Positions 1 through 9,711 of a DNA stretch of 64,000 nt are shown piece by piece. Below the pieces are notes generated by a model that saw only the letters and a program-made list of their open reading frames with translations, ran no database searches and had not been told where the DNA came from. The DNA lies in assembly GCF_026278245.1 (NCBI RefSeq), contig NZ_CP111079.1:684501-748500 (forward strand), read 5' to 3'. A program made the position numbers and the translations under genes. The DNA is from Pontibacter kalidii. GTDB taxonomy: Bacteria; Bacteroidota; Bacteroidia; Cytophagales; Hymenobacteraceae. How positions within the stretch are numbered: position 1 is the first letter of the stretch; the number at the start of each line of letters is the position of its first letter.

Positions 1-2000
1 CGGCATATCCGGCAGCGGCGTTACCTTTACCTCCACCGCATTGCTGGTGATAGAGCCACACGAGGCGGAGGTTACCACACGGCGGAACCAGGTGTTTTCG
101 GTGAGCGGGTACGGCGTGTAATCTTTTCTGTCGTTCTGGCCAGGTGCCGGGGTATAGATGCCATCGCGGGTAGTGCTTTGCTCCCACAGGTAAGCAGGCT
201 TGCCGCTGCCACCGGCAGGTTCAGAGCCAGCCAGGGTGGCCGGGGCCTCGCCGGAGCAGACTGTTTGCGTACCCGACAGCACCGCGTTGTTGCTCAGCTC
301 CGGCTTCACCGTGATCAGAACCGGGTTGCTGAGGTCGGTATAGGCGCCGGAGGTGGTCACGCGGCGGAACCAGGTATCCTGGCTAACCGGGCCAGGCTGG
401 AAGCTTTGCGCATCGTTAGGGGAGCCGTTGTGGCCTTGCGCCGTCACGAAGCCGGTTTTATCGCCTTTGGTGCTGCTCTCCCAGCGGTAGTTAAAGTTGC
501 CTTCGCCGCCTCTTGGCAGCTCGCCCTCCAGCCTTGCCGGCACGCTGCCGATACAAATGGTCTGGTCTGATTTGATGACGTTGTTGGCGATTTCCCCAAT
601 CACCGTGATCTTCACTAGGTTGGAGGTCACTTCGCAGCCACCGGACAGCACCACGCGGCGGTACCAGGTGTCTTTGTACAGTCCCCTCGGGAAGGTATAG
701 TCGGCACTCTGGTTGTTACCCTCGGCCGGATCAAAGTTTACCTCGTCCGTGCTGAACTCCCAGCGGTAAGTATACTTGCCGTTGCCTCCCTTTATTGGGG
801 CTGTGTTCAGGCCGGTAAGTACGGCTGGCTTGGTGCCTGCATAAATGCTCTGGGAGGCCTTGATGTTATAGTTCTCGATAGCAGGGTTCACCGTTACCTT
901 TACTGGCTCAGAGAAGCTGGTGCAACCGCCGGAGATAACCTTGCGGCGGAACAGCGCGGTCCTGCTCAGGCTTTGTGGCTGATAGCTACCGTCGGCACGG
1001 TTGTTTTGGCCCGGTGCCGGCATAAAGTTGGCGTCGCCTTCCAGTTTATACTCCCAGGTATAGGTATACTTGCCTGCTTCGCCACCTGTGGTAGGGGTGA
1101 GGCTGGAAAGCAGGGTTGGAGTGCCGCCCTGGCATACTTCCTGGCTACCTGTAATAATGTTCAGGAGCTTCGGGTTCACCGTCACCGTCACCGGGTCGCT
1201 GGTGCTCACGGTGCAGGAGCCGGACTGCACCACTCTTCTGAAAGTGGTTGTTTCAGTCAGATTCTGGGCTGTCCAGTCCTTGTTGCCGCCGCGGCTGTTC
1301 GGAATCTCGCGGTATTCGCCACCAGTTGTTTTAGACTCCCAATAGAACGTATAGCTGCCTGCGCCGTAACCGCCCTCTGGCGCCTGGCCCGTAAGTATGG
1401 CCGCATCGCCCTCACAAACGGTTTGGGTGCCGGAGATGATGTTCTTGCTGATAGGCGGCATCACCCGCACCAGGATGGTGTTGCTGGTGCTGGCCGTGCA
1501 GGAGCCGGACTGTACCACACGCTTGTACCAAGTATTGCCTGTGAGTGGCGTGGTTGACTTATAACTAGCTGAGTTGCTGTTCTCGATCTTCGTGAAGTTG
1601 GTGTTGTCCTTGCTAACGTACCAGGTATAGGTGTAGGGCTCAGCGCCTCCTGCCAGTACGCCCTGTATCTCCTCCGGCACCTGGCCATGGCAGATCGTTG
1701 GCACCTCGCGCAGCTCGTTTTTAGTGATAGCCGGGATCACGTTTACCCGCACTGCCTCAGACGCCAGCATACAGCCATCCGAGTATACCACGCGCTTAAA
1801 GGAAGTTGGCAGCGCCAGCCCTTCCTGCGACTGGTATACTTTGCCCGTGGCACCCGGAATGTTGGTGAAGGTCGTGCCGTTGAGGCTGCTCATCCACTGG
1901 TACGTATACGTGCCTACCCCGCTGCCACCTATTGGCTCTGAGCCCGTGATGCTGAATGGGGCAGCCTCACATACTATTTCCGGGGCTGTGATGGTGTTCT
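1..2000 (-). repeat. Tandem ~280-300 bp modules inside the giant repeat protein
   Basis: The codons for the Y-x-W-E core recur near 184, 482, 762, 1048, 1346, 1618 and 1898, spacings of about 272-298 bases (about 95 residues). Each module has a glycine-rich GGxGxYxY-W-E strand, a polar stretch, a conserved T-x-(W/F)-(F/Y)-(K/R)-R-V-V strand and a cysteine-containing end (SGxC or SGSC). The pattern fits an Ig-like beta-sandwich array made by tandem duplication. Modules have diverged at the DNA level, so the expansion is not recent. Confidence 0.7.
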
Positions 2001-5000
2001 TGTCAAGTATAGGGTTTACCCTTACCTGGGCCTGCGTGCGTGGGCCGGCGCAGTTTCCTACCACTGCCTCAGCAAAGAAAACAGTGGTTTGCGCTACGGT
2101 TGGTTCGTATACTTTGCCGCCTTCCTTTACCAGCAGGTTGCCGCTGGCGTCGTACCAGTTATACTTACTGGCTGATCCTTGTGCAACCAAAGTAGCCTTG
2201 CCTGCTCCGCAGATGATGACAGGAGCCACCACTGGCGCAGCGATTTCCGGGCGAACGATCACGGTGACGCGGGTGCGTGGGCCGGCGCACTGGTTCTCGC
2301 CAACATGCTCGGCGTAGAAATCAGTGGTTTTGGTAAGCTGGCCTGTCTTAAAACCTGTTCCTGCAGGGGTAGTGCCCAGCAGTTTGCCGCCGTTCAGCTG
2401 GTCGTACCAGTTCACGGTGCCGGCGTTCACTTCTGCCTGAAGCGTGGTGGAGGTGTTAAAGCAGATATCCTTTACTCCTGTGACGGCCGGAGCTGCCGGA
2501 AGCGGCTTAACCGTTACGGTCATCTGGTCTGTGGTGAAGCAGGTACCGGTGTAGACAGTATACGTTAACGTGTAAGTACCCGCCTCGGAAGGGGTGAAGG
2601 TGCCATCCACCGAAACATACCTGGAGCCGCTCCACTTGCCACCCATCGGGCTGGCGCCAAGTATAAACTTGCCATCGTTCAGGCAGACCTCCACTTGCTT
2701 TTGCGCTACCGCTGCCTGCGCCACGTCAGTTACCTCCACCGTCATCTGGTCGGAGTTGGTGCAGCCTTTGGCGTTCGTGTAAGTATACGTCAGGGTATAG
2801 GAGCCTTTACCGTTTGGAACAAAGGTGCCTTCGGCGCTCACATGCTCCCCGCTCCATACGCCTCCTGCCGGGCTGGCCTGCAGCTGCAGTGGGGTAGGGT
2901 CGTCGCAGACGGTGAGGTCCGGGCCGGCATTTACCTCCGGCAGCGGGTTAACGGTTACGGTTACGGTTGCTGTGTTGCTGCAGCCGGTGGTGCTGTTGTA
3001 GCCGGTAACAGTATACGTCGTGGTTTCCAGAGGCGAGGCCGATACCTCCGCTCCTGTAGTAGCGCTCAGGCCAGTAGCTGGTGCCCAGGTATAGGTATCG
3101 GCACCGCTGGCAGAAAGTATGGCCGAGCCTTGACCCTGGCAGATCTCCTGTGCCGTGGCAGCTACTTTTACCTCTGGCAGCGGGTTTACCTCCACGGTGA
3201 AGGTGGTGGTGCTGGTACAGCCGGTCTCGGCGTTGGTGCCGGTAATGGTATAGGTGGTGGTTTCAGTTGGGTTGGCAACCACCTTGGCTCCCGTAGTGGC
3301 GCTTAGCCCCTTGGCTGGTGCCCAGGTATACGAATCAGCGCCATCCGCTGTAAGGGTGGTGGTGCCGCCCATGCAGAGCGCCGGTTCGGTAGAAGTTACC
3401 TTTAGTTCTGGCAAGGGTTTAATGATAACCCGCTGCGTGGCTGTCTCAGAGCTGCCGCACTCATTTGTAGCCACTACACTGACAGTGTAGGTGCCTGCCT
3501 GGGTAAAGTGTATACGTGGGTAGGCCGAGCCTGCATCGGTTCCGTTCTCAAACGTAGCTGCACCCGGGCCCGAAACAGACCAGGCATACTGGCTGATGGT
3601 ACCCAGTTGGGCATCGTAAGCTGGTGCGTGCGCAGCGTTCTCGGCTGTAAAGGAAAGGGTCTGCGGGCCACAGTATACCTGCTGTGCCGGCAGCTTTACC
3701 TGCGGCTTCGCCTTTATGGTGATGGTTGTCTCCTTCAGCGTGGTCTGGCAGCTGTTGCTGGCCGTCAGGGAAATGGTGTAGGTGCCGGACTTACTGAACT
3801 GGAAGGCGGCGTCTCTGGATGTTGATTTCGTCCCCTGCGTAAATTCCCAGCCTTCAGCTGGGCTCACGCGCCAGGTATAAGAGGCTTCCGGGCCGGTAGA
3901 GGTATTGGTGGCCGCGAAAACGGCCGAAGCACAGGTGTTGTCGCCGCTCAGGGTAAAATCGGCCACCGGAGGCTCCTCTATGACGATAACCTTATTGACA
4001 GTACTGGAAGTACACTTCGTGTTAAGCCCCGTAGGGGTGGCTGTCATCTGAATGGTATAGGTACCCGGTTGGGTAAACTTAACCGATGGACTCTTGGTCT
4101 TGCTGTTGCCGGAGGTGTACTCCCAGCCCTGCGCCGGGGAGATTTCCCAGTCTACTATGTAACTGCCGGCGTTGGTACCAGTGGTGGCATTGGCGTTAAA
4201 GCCCTCAATGGTTTTGTCCGTCAGTTTGATTGGGGTATTCAGGCAGGCTTTGCCGAAGGCAAAATCGGCAATAGGCCCTTTGGAAACCTTTATACCACCT
4301 ACAGTGGCAGGGGTGGTACCGCAGGGATTGGTGGCGGTGGCTGTCAGGGTGAAGGCACGACCTGGCTTGCTCATCGACGACTCCGTGAAAGTATGCTCGA
4401 TGGTATTGGGCAGGTTGGCATGCGAAAACACCATTGGGGCCGACCCGTCGTCGAACTGGAAAGTATAAACCGTTTGCGGGGAGTTGTTTTTTACGATCTC
4501 CTTATCGATGTCGAAGATGAACGTAGCGGGAGCACAATCGTTCGTGTTACCACGGCTGGAAATACCTAGGCTGGGGTTACTGCCGATGAACACGCGCTCT
4601 TCGTGCGTGCTCTTGCAGCCATGGGCGTCATAAGCCGTCACGCGTAGGCTAAAAGAGCCTCCTGATTTATAGGTGTGGGTGGCTGTCTCAAATTCAGGGC
4701 CCAGGGTGGCGGTTTTGCCATCGCCCCAGTTTATCTCGTAGCGGGTGTTCGTCTCTTTGGTGGTGGAGGCGTTCTCGATCGTAAGCTCGAAGGTGGCCAC
4801 ATTGCCGGCATAGCTACAGGAGGTGAAGAAGCTTAGCGGGTCCACTACCGTAGCATCCGGTCCGTTAGCTACGGCCACTTCTTCTGAGGTGGCCTCGCAG
4901 CCATCAGCCTGCAAGGTTTTTACACTGTAAGTGCCGGCATCTGAAACGGTTATGCTTTGGGTGGTAGCGCCGTTGGACCACAGGTATGCCGCTGCCTCAC

Positions 5001-5148
5001 TGGAGGAAAGTACAACTTTGCCAGCGCTGCAGAGGCTGCCGGAAGTAGAAACAGTGGGGGTACAGGCTTGGGCGTAGGCTAAGTTTGAGAAGGCACTCCA
5101 AAGCTGCAGCAGTAGCAGACATAAAACGCCCTGGGCAGGTAATCGCAT
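1..5148 (-). CDS. Giant secreted PKD/Ig-like repeat protein, partial (C-terminus beyond the left edge)
   Basis: An uninterrupted minus-strand frame starts with ATG at 5148 and runs 1,716 codons off the window without a stop. It opens with a typical signal peptide (about residues 1-27, ending SNLAYAQA). Residues about 30-85 form an Ig/PKD-like unit with the WSNGATTQSITV signature. Residues about 90-560 are PKD-type domains (WGDGK, WRVSPAEGWEF). Next come two near-identical units reading TYTWAP and TTYTITG, then WSG-type units, and from about residue 1045 at least seven modules of about 95 residues. Such proteins in Bacteroidota are T9SS cargo, often gliding or surface adhesins with a C-terminal sorting domain. 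That end is not visible here, so the adhesin role is inferred. It is transcribed away from the polysaccharide block and has no visible operon partner. Confidence 0.85.
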   Translation of the reverse strand, partial: MRLPAQGVLCLLLLQLWSAFSNLAYAQACTPTVSTSGSLCSAGKVVLSSSEAAAYLWSNGATTQSITVSDAGTYSVKTLQADGCEATSEEVAVANGPDATVVDPLSFFTSCSYAGNVATFELTIENASTTKETNTRYEINWGDGKTATLGPEFETATHTYKSGGSFSLRVTAYDAHGCKSTHEERVFIGSNPSLGISSRGNTNDCAPATFIFDIDKEIVKNNSPQTVYTFQFDDGSAPMVFSHANLPNTIEHTFTESSMSKPGRAFTLTATATNPCGTTPATVGGIKVSKGPIADFAFGKACLNTPIKLTDKTIEGFNANATTGTNAGSYIVDWEISPAQGWEYTSGNSKTKSPSVKFTQPGTYTIQMTATPTGLNTKCTSSTVNKVIVIEEPPVADFTLSGDNTCASAVFAATNTSTGPEASYTWRVSPAEGWEFTQGTKSTSRDAAFQFSKSGTYTISLTASNSCQTTLKETTITIKAKPQVKLPAQQVYCGPQTLSFTAENAAHAPAYDAQLGTISQYAWSVSGPGAATFENGTDAGSAYPRIHFTQAGTYTVSVVATNECGSSETATQRVIIKPLPELKVTSTEPALCMGGTTTLTADGADSYTWAPAKGLSATTGAKVVANPTETTTYTITGTNAETGCTSTTTFTVEVNPLPEVKVAATAQEICQGQGSAILSASGADTYTWAPATGLSATTGAEVSASPLETTTYTVTGYNSTTGCSNTATVTVTVNPLPEVNAGPDLTVCDDPTPLQLQASPAGGVWSGEHVSAEGTFVPNGKGSYTLTYTYTNAKGCTNSDQMTVEVTDVAQAAVAQKQVEVCLNDGKFILGASPMGGKWSGSRYVSVDGTFTPSEAGTYTLTYTVYTGTCFTTDQMTVTVKPLPAAPAVTGVKDICFNTSTTLQAEVNAGTVNWYDQLNGGKLLGTTPAGTGFKTGQLTKTTDFYAEHVGENQCAGPRTRVTVIVRPEIAAPVVAPVIICGAGKATLVAQGSASKYNWYDASGNLLVKEGGKVYEPTVAQTTVFFAEAVVGNCAGPRTQAQVRVNPILDKNTITAPEIVCEAAPFSITGSEPIGGSGVGTYTYQWMSSLNGTTFTNIPGATGKVYQSQEGLALPTSFKRVVYSDGCMLASEAVRVNVIPAITKNELREVPTICHGQVPEEIQGVLAGGAEPYTYTWYVSKDNTNFTKIENSNSASYKSTTPLTGNTWYKRVVQSGSCTASTSNTILVRVMPPISKNIISGTQTVCEGDAAILTGQAPEGGYGAGSYTFYWESKTTGGEYREIPNSRGGNKDWTAQNLTETTTFRRVVQSGSCTVSTSDPVTVTVNPKLLNIITGSQEVCQGGTPTLLSSLTPTTGGEAGKYTYTWEYKLEGDANFMPAPGQNNRADGSYQPQSLSRTALFRRKVISGGCTSFSEPVKVTVNPAIENYNIKASQSIYAGTKPAVLTGLNTAPIKGGNGKYTYRWEFSTDEVNFDPAEGNNQSADYTFPRGLYKDTWYRRVVLSGGCEVTSNLVKITVIGEIANNVIKSDQTICIGSVPARLEGELPRGGEGNFNYRWESSTKGDKTGFVTAQGHNGSPNDAQSFQPGPVSQDTWFRRVTTSGAYTDLSNPVLITVKPELSNNAVLSGTQTVCSGEAPATLAGSEPAGGSGKPAYLWEQSTTRDGIYTPAPGQNDRKDYTPYPLTENTWFRRVVTSASCGSITSNAVEVKVTPLPDMP

Positions 5149-6197
5149 ATACTTTGGCTGTAAATTTTCTTTATATAGTTCAGTTTTTAATGTTACATCA
5201 GTTTCTAAAGTCCTTTAGGTGGCCTAGCCCGTTTCTGCTGTGCCTCAACAATGCCCCGCCGGGAACTTTATAAAAATCTGTAAACCGAAGCCTGCCTTGC
5301 TTTTGGGTGTTTCAGGTATAAATCCAAAAGCCGTTGGGGCAGGCATTCAAAGAGTAAGTGCATTTTGAGGGGCTAAAGTTCAATGAGCGGGCGGTTTTTT
5401 TGAAAATACTTGCTGCTGCTCTAAACCTTTTCTTTTTGCATTTCGTATAAGGTTGATTTTTTGAGTCTTAGGCTTTCTTGCTCTGTGAAGCGGGAAGAGA
5501 AGGAGTGGGCCAGGTTTTTTTGCGGCGGGTCACGTTCGCAGCATTCCTCTTCTATAGCCTACGGCAACAAGCCTATTGCACTCTTTCCTGTTGCTGTGGC
5601 CTCAGGTCCGTCTGTTGGCTCTCCAGAAAAGTTTTACTTCCGATATATTCTTGTATTGTTGATTTTATTTATATAATTATAAAAAAAATTCAAATTTATA
5701 GGTAGGCCAGTGTTTTGGAACTGCCACCATTCCCTCCTATCAGATTATAGTATTAGTTACCACTGTTTATATTAATTATGTCATATATCGGCTTGAAGGT
5801 GATTTTTGGGTATGCCAAAAGCTAAATAACTAGGGTATAGGTATGTGGCTCAAAATAGGCCATTTTTAATATATAGGTATATGAATTTAGGTATATTATT
5901 AAATCGTTCTTTTTTAATAGAACTTGATAAAATCATAAACCTTCCTGTCGGTAAGGCCGTATTTCTCACTAAACACACAAGACCTATGGCTGCAGCTTGA
6001 ATGCTACAGTGAACAAGACAAATACTGGATCTTTGACGAAGGTTCAGGTGAAGCCGGAGACGCCGGCCCAGCTTAACGACTGTTATAAGTATAAAGGCAC
6101 AGCGGTTAGACCTGAAAAGGTAGTTTGTGAAGAGGGTAAGTGTGAGGCAGTGTAGAATCCCAAAGTTTACTTATGACCCCAAAAAGTACGCAACCAA
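5149..6197. other. ~1 kb AT-rich spacer with possible gene remnant
   Basis: This spacer separates the divergent giant adhesin (-) and the sugar transferase (+), so promoters for both should lie here. Composition is clearly more AT-rich than the flanking genes (for example 5640-5700 and 5870-5940). No clear Bacteroidota -33/-7 promoter pair was found. The short frames at 5461-5705 have no recognisable features. The 3' part (about 5950-6155) looks like decayed coding DNA and is listed separately. Confidence 0.5.
5950..6155 (+). pseudogene. Possible frameshifted gene remnant
   Basis: Two overlapping frames look protein-like but neither has a convincing ATG. One frame, ending with TAA near 6077, contains LECYSEQDKYWIFDEGSGEA. 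The other, open from a TTG at 5997 to TAG at 6155, ends with NDCYKYKGTAVRPEKVVCEE and then GKCEAV. Coding-like content moves from one frame to the other around 6040-6080, as expected for a frameshifted relic. A short intact small protein or chance cannot be excluded, and the family is not recognised. Confidence 0.25.
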
Positions 6198-7592
6198 ATG
6201 AATAAATATAGACATTACTACAGCTTTAACAGGGTTCTCCTGTTATTCCTTGACGTTACCCTCATCGCCTTTGCGTTCAAGTTGTCGAACCTGATTCGCT
6301 ACGGCAGCCTGGAACTCGACCACCAGTACAATATCTTCTTTGTGCTGTTCGCCCTGGTGTGGTGGATCGTATCTGGTTTCTCGAATTTTGTGGTGAGGGT
6401 CGACAGCTTCCTGCCGATAGACAAGCGCTTTAGCAATCTGATCAATGTGTTTGTGATGCACGCGCTCATCCTGGCCAGCTGTATCGTTATATTCAACCTG
6501 GAGGAGCTATCCCGGTTGCTGCTGCTGTACACTTACCTGTCTACAGCCCTGCTGATCGGCTTTAGTCGCCTGATTCTGTTTCAGGTGAACCGCTACTTTA
6601 CCAACTCTGATATGGCGCACACGCGTTATGTTATCGTTGGTACGGGCCCTGCGGCGGCCTCCCTGCACCAGACCCTGAGCAACAACGACGAGATAGGCAC
6701 CAAGTTCATGGGTTTCTTCGATGACGAAGCCGACATGAGCAGCCCGTACAGTGGCCAGTTGCAGGGTAGCATGGAAGACCTGAAGGATTACTGCCTGCAG
6801 CACAGCATTGATGAGATCTATTACACCAAGCCGCTGACCGATGCAGCGCAAATCGATGAACTTACGGAATTCGCTAACGACAACTTTATCTACCTGCGCC
6901 TGGTGCCGGATTTCAGCGCGATGGTGAAGAAGGATGTGAATGTGTACTTCTACCACAACATCCCTATGCTGAGCGTGCGCAACGAGCCGCTGGAGCTTGC
7001 CTCTAACCGCGTGGTGAAGCGCATCTTCGACGTGGCGTTCTCCCTGGCGGTGATCCTGCTGATCTTCCCGATCCTGTTCCCGATCATCGCCCTGCTGATC
7101 AAACTGGAGTCGAAGGGGCCGATCTTTTTCAAGCAGCTGCGCCCGGGCAAGAAGAACAGGCTGTTCGTGTGCTATAAGTTCCGGACCATGCGTGTGAACA
7201 AAGATACGGAGCTCCAGGCCACGAAGAACGACCCGCGGATCACCCGTTTCGGCGCCATCATGCGCAAGACGAGCCTAGATGAGCTGCCGCAGTTCTTCAA
7301 CGTACTGTTAGGGGACATGTCAGTAGTAGGGCCGCGCCCGAATCTGGTGTCGCAGCTGGACCAGTACTCCAAAGTGATCTCCAAGTATAAAACACGCCAC
7401 TTTGTGACCCCGGGCATTACGGGTTACGCCCAGGTAAGCGGTTTCCGTGGTGAGACCAAAGAGGTGCACCTGATGGAGAAGCGCGTGGAGTACGATGTGA
7501 TGTACATGGCCAAATGGAGCTTGATGATGGACATGAAAATTATCTTCCTTACTGTCTGGAACATGATTAAAGGCGAAAAGAATGCTTACTGA
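6198..7592 (+). CDS. Polyprenyl-phosphate sugar-1-phosphate transferase (WcaJ/PglC-type EPS initiating enzyme)
   Basis: Membrane enzyme (464 aa) that transfers a sugar-1-phosphate from a nucleotide sugar to undecaprenyl phosphate, the first step in building a polysaccharide repeat unit. The N-terminal half has about four membrane segments, then a Rossmann-like domain (VIVGTGPAAAS near residue 147). A further hydrophobic helix (about 277-300) leads into the bacterial sugar-transferase domain with its hallmarks: KRIFDVAFS, GPIFFKQLRPG, YKFRTM, SLDELPQFFNVL, GDMSVVGPRP and TPGITGYAQV. Length and order match the family. Its 3' end overlaps the next gene by 11 bases, suggesting translational coupling. 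The exact sugar cannot be read from sequence. Confidence 0.95.
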   Translation: MNKYRHYYSFNRVLLLFLDVTLIAFAFKLSNLIRYGSLELDHQYNIFFVLFALVWWIVSGFSNFVVRVDSFLPIDKRFSNLINVFVMHALILASCIVIFNLEELSRLLLLYTYLSTALLIGFSRLILFQVNRYFTNSDMAHTRYVIVGTGPAAASLHQTLSNNDEIGTKFMGFFDDEADMSSPYSGQLQGSMEDLKDYCLQHSIDEIYYTKPLTDAAQIDELTEFANDNFIYLRLVPDFSAMVKKDVNVYFYHNIPMLSVRNEPLELASNRVVKRIFDVAFSLAVILLIFPILFPIIALLIKLESKGPIFFKQLRPGKKNRLFVCYKFRTMRVNKDTELQATKNDPRITRFGAIMRKTSLDELPQFFNVLLGDMSVVGPRPNLVSQLDQYSKVISKYKTRHFVTPGITGYAQVSGFRGETKEVHLMEKRVEYDVMYMAKWSLMMDMKIIFLTVWNMIKGEKNAY

Positions 7593-8400
7593 GACGATAC
7601 AAGAACAACCTGTTGCCGCCGAGCCACCCATAAAAGAGAAGCGCCAGCTTCTCGGCTCCCTTATCTCGGCAGGCTCCTTCAATGACTTTGTGAACCATGT
7701 TTTCTGGCTCACCGACCATAAAGACTCCTCCTACGTGTGCTTTACCAATGTGCACATGCTGATGGAGGCAAAGCAGGACAAGGATTTCCAGCGCCTGCTC
7801 AACAACGCAGACATCGCCTCGCCGGACGGCGGACCTGTGTCCAAGCTCATGAAACTGCTTTACGGCCAGCACCAGGATCGCGTGCCAGGCATGGACCTGA
7901 TGCCGAGACTGCTGCAGGAGGCCGAGAAGAGGGGGAAATCGGTCTTTTTCTACGGCTCCACGGACCAGGTGCTGGAGGCGGTGGTAGCGAAAACCAAAAC
8001 TGACCTGCCGAACCTGCGCGTGGCCGGGTACTACTCGCCGCCTTTCCGCAAGCTCACTCATATAGAGGATACCGCCATCACCAACATGATCAACGACTCC
8101 GGGGCCGACATCGTGTTTGTGGCCCTTGGGTGCCCCAAGCAGGAGCGCTGGATGGCAGACCACAAAGGGCAGGTGAAGGCCTGTATGCTGGGCGTGGGGC
8201 AGGCTTATATGACCTATGCCGGGCTGGAGAAACGCCTGCCGAAGTGGGCCCGTGATCTGAGCCTGGAGTGGACCTACCGCTTATGGCAGGAGCCGGGTCG
8301 CCTCTGGAAACGCTACCTGGTTACCAACAGTAAGTTTCTGTATGAGGTAGCTAAAGTGATGTTATTCAGGCGCAAGCGCAGTATGCAGCTTACCAACTAG
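7582..8400 (+). CDS. WecG/TagA/CpsF-family glycosyltransferase
   Basis: GT26-type transferase (272 aa) that usually adds the second sugar to the lipid-linked primer made by the preceding enzyme. Family marks are FTNVHMLMEA, ADIASPDGGPVSKL, RVPGMDLMPRLL and VALGCPKQERWM. The ATG lies inside the 3' end of the sugar transferase gene (11-base overlap), which supports this start and a shared transcript. The C-terminus has the usual basic/amphipathic LSLEWTYRLWQEPGRLWKRY segment thought to touch the membrane. Donor and acceptor are unknown. Confidence 0.93.
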   Translation: MLTETIQEQPVAAEPPIKEKRQLLGSLISAGSFNDFVNHVFWLTDHKDSSYVCFTNVHMLMEAKQDKDFQRLLNNADIASPDGGPVSKLMKLLYGQHQDRVPGMDLMPRLLQEAEKRGKSVFFYGSTDQVLEAVVAKTKTDLPNLRVAGYYSPPFRKLTHIEDTAITNMINDSGADIVFVALGCPKQERWMADHKGQVKACMLGVGQAYMTYAGLEKRLPKWARDLSLEWTYRLWQEPGRLWKRYLVTNSKFLYEVAKVMLFRRKRSMQLTN

Positions 8401-8788
8401 CAAGTATAAGTTCGATGCTGGAGAAGCAGGATGAGATGGAGAAGGTTTATCGAGCACCACTACCGTCAACGACAGGCATATAGCCAGTACCGGCGGGCTG
8501 TTGTACAATTCTACAGCAAGGTGAGGTGCGCCAGAAAACGAGCCCAGACCCTTCAGCTCTCTTCCAAACAGGACTGCTTTACAAGGTATGCCGGCATAAA
8601 GACCGCCCACGCCAGTAATGATGCATAGGCAGCACGTGCCTGGGGTTATCTTCTTTAGAAAAAATCCCTTCAGGTAAATCCAAATATAGGAATCTCCGTA
8701 TCTATTACCGGCCAATGTTGCAGGGGCAGTGTGTGCTTCTGCTTTGGTCTTAACCCAACTTTTTAACCCTTTAACCCTTACTATATAC
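8401..8788. other. 388-base spacer before the CDP-sugar genes
   Basis: No gene could be supported. Short frames on both strands (such as 8431-8628 on plus and a minus-strand frame crossing 8362-8901) have no recognisable motifs, and the latter overlaps the start of rfbF. An AAGTATA word lies at about 8402. The stretch could hold a promoter for rfbF, but I see no convincing -33/-7 pair. Confidence 0.4.
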
Positions 8789-9607
8789 ATGAAAGCTGTT
8801 ATACTTGCCGGCGGTTTCGGTACAAGAATAAGCGAAGAAAGCGGCGTTCGCCCGAAGCCCATGGTAGAAATTGGTGGTAAGCCGATCCTGTGGCACATCA
8901 TGAAAATCTACTCCCACTACGGCATCGACGAGTTCATCATCTGCTGCGGGTACAAAGGCCATATCATCAAGGAATACTTCGCTAACTACTTCCTGCACAA
9001 CTCCGACGTAACGTTTGACATGCGCACCAACAAAATGGAGGTGCACCAAAACAATACCGAGTCGTGGAAGGTGACGCTGGTGGATACCGGGGAGGGCACT
9101 CTGACGGGCGGGCGCCTGAAGCGCGTGCGCGAGTACCTGGGCGACGAAACCTTCTGCATGACCTACGGGGACGGGGTAAGCGACATTAACATTGCCGAGT
9201 CTATTGAGTTTCACAGGCAGCAGGGCACATTGGCTACCCTCACGGCCGTGCAGCAGCCGGGTCGTTTCGGCGCCTTCACGCTTGCCGGCGGAGACACGCA
9301 CGTGCGCCACTTCCAGGAGAAGCCGAACGGGGGCGACCAGCCCTGGATCAATGGTGGTTTCTTTGTGCTGGAGCCCGCCGTGATCGACTATATTGAGGGT
9401 GACCACACCACGTGGGAGCGCGAGCCCATGGAGCGGCTGGCCAAGGCAGGCGAGCTATCCGCCTACAAGCATACCGGCTTCTGGCAGCCCATGGATACCC
9501 TCCGCGACAAGAACGTGCTCGAGGACCTGCTGCTGGCCGGTAAGGCCCCGTGGTACAACATGATCAGCAGCACCAAGCAACAGGAGATCAGCAATGCTGT
9601 ACTGTAG
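8789..9607 (+). CDS. rfbF: Glucose-1-phosphate cytidylyltransferase
   Basis: Makes CDP-glucose from glucose-1-phosphate and CTP (272 aa, typical length). The nucleotidyltransferase signature [19 protein letters not shown] begins at the ATG at 8789. A frame extension upstream to 8729 has no family similarity and was left out. Further marks are [24 protein letters not shown] (metal-binding Asp), [10 protein letters not shown] and [14 protein letters not shown], all typical of RfbF. Followed by rfbG after about 100 bases, forming the standard CDP-4-keto-6-deoxyglucose module. Confidence 0.96.
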   Translation: MKAVILAGGFGTRISEESGVRPKPMVEIGGKPILWHIMKIYSHYGIDEFIICCGYKGHIIKEYFANYFLHNSDVTFDMRTNKMEVHQNNTESWKVTLVDTGEGTLTGGRLKRVREYLGDETFCMTYGDGVSDINIAESIEFHRQQGTLATLTAVQQPGRFGAFTLAGGDTHVRHFQEKPNGGDQPWINGGFFVLEPAVIDYIEGDHTTWEREPMERLAKAGELSAYKHTGFWQPMDTLRDKNVLEDLLLAGKAPWYNMISSTKQQEISNAVL

Positions 9608-9711
9608 GCTGCAGGGGCAGCCTTGTATTTTTGTGGTTGCCACTGCCCGGTATTACCCTGTATCCCAACCTATACCCTATCCTTTACCATACCTGGCATA
9701 AGTTTTACCAG

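Noticed and set aside
1..2000. Tandem repeat locus outside genes
   Set aside because: The ~290-base periodicity is fully explained by protein modules in an open frame.
8362..8901. 179-codon minus-strand frame over the spacer before rfbF
   Set aside because: It overlaps the start of rfbF antisense and has no recognisable features.
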